Of a DNA stretch of 31,425 bases, positions 31,253 to 31,425 are shown piece after piece (position 1 is the stretch's first letter; every line of letters begins with the position of its first letter). The stretch covers positions 1-31,425 of the forward strand of contig DATEMK010000321.1 in the NCBI GenBank assembly GCA_035275625.1. The letters run 5' to 3'. Below the pieces are notes generated by a model. The model searched no databases, was not told the DNA's origin, and saw only the letters and a program-made list of their open reading frames with translations. Source of the stretch: DATEMK01 sp035275625. Its GTDB lineage: Bacteria > Bacteroidota > Bacteroidia > AKYH767-A > OLB10. A program made the position numbers and the translations under genes.

Positions 31253-31425
31253 TTGATTTCTCTGAAAAAACCAGTAGCAGTTGCAATACTGTTAATGATA
31301 GCAGGACGGCTTTGCTTCTGCGCTGTCCCTTTCATTGCCATCGTTTCGGGATTGACGGGAGCGGCAACATTGTTTCCATTTTCTGAACCTTATCGCTATT
31401 CTTTAATTTGTATTTCATTGTTAAT
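31253..31425 (+). CDS. Partial MerT-like small membrane transport protein, cut by window edge
   Basis: From a TTG at 31253, directly after an in-frame TAG, the frame stays open for 57 codons to the window edge. It encodes a helix (KKPVAVAILLMIAG), then CFCAVPFIAIVSGLTGAA, then FPFSEPYRYSLICISLL. The order helix, Cys-x-x-Pro, SG-x-x-G and EPYR matches the N-terminal half of mercuric transport MerT-type proteins, in which CCxxP is usual; here the pair is CFCAVP. Start codon is uncertain: TTG 31253, CTG 31262 or ATG 31295. As a metal transport candidate it fits the HMA-MauE gene about 1.6 kb upstream, but only part is visible. Confidence 0.45.
   Translation, partial: MISLKKPVAVAILLMIAGRLCFCAVPFIAIVSGLTGAATLFPFSEPYRYSLICISLL

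Overview
The window reads as chromosomal DNA of a member of the Bacteroidota, probably an uncultured Chitinophagales- or Sphingobacteriia-like lineage. The evidence is AT-rich coding sequence, no obvious Shine-Dalgarno sites, TTTG/TAnnTTTG-like promoter boxes, many SusD-free lipoproteins with short lipoboxes, and above all twelve proteins ending in a type A C-terminal sorting domain (CTD) of the type IX secretion system (T9SS; F/Y-PNP start, GIY/GMY motif, basic end). All genes I can support are on the + strand. No rRNA, tRNA, CRISPR array or insertion sequence was seen.

Layout: (1) 65-2988: MgtC/SapB-type membrane protein, two paralogous secreted proteins of unknown function (the first preceded by a strong imperfect inverted repeat), and a TlpA-like lipoprotein with a thioredoxin fold. 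(2) 3067-6884: a heavy-metal RND efflux pump without its usual partners, then a secreted heavy-metal-binding protein whose reading frame is broken at or just after an A7 run. (3) 6936-13513: a tightly packed operon of T9SS cargo: propeller/adhesin protein, cupredoxin, thioredoxin-like CxxC protein, a small beta-sandwich protein and a multicopper oxidase, closed by a small lipoprotein. (4) 13806-16381: ECF sigma factor, a protein that appears to cross both membranes (anti-sigma-like N-terminus, one inner-membrane helix, C-terminal beta-barrel) and a lipoprotein. (5) 16516-17682: a PKD-repeat T9SS protein rich in His and Cys, followed by a clear hairpin terminator. (6) 17772-26466: five-gene T9SS operon led by two tandem galactose-oxidase/glyoxal-oxidase-like proteins that keep every copper-radical active-site residue, then a sialidase-N-terminal-like protein, a double Reg_prop propeller and a LamG-like protein. 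(7) 26629-28913: GT4 glycosyltransferase and an APH-fold kinase. (8) 28933-31425: HMA-MauE membrane protein, an unknown small protein, a decayed lipoprotein gene, another T9SS protein, and at the right edge the start of a MerT-like small membrane protein.

The common thread is copper and surface secretion. A cupredoxin, a multicopper oxidase and two copper-radical oxidases are all T9SS cargo, and metal export and metal-binding proteins lie in the same 31 kb. My inference is that the region encodes a cell-surface copper oxidase consortium with its own metal handling, possibly under control of the ECF/dual-membrane anti-sigma pair. The individual families are known; the combination is what deserves attention.
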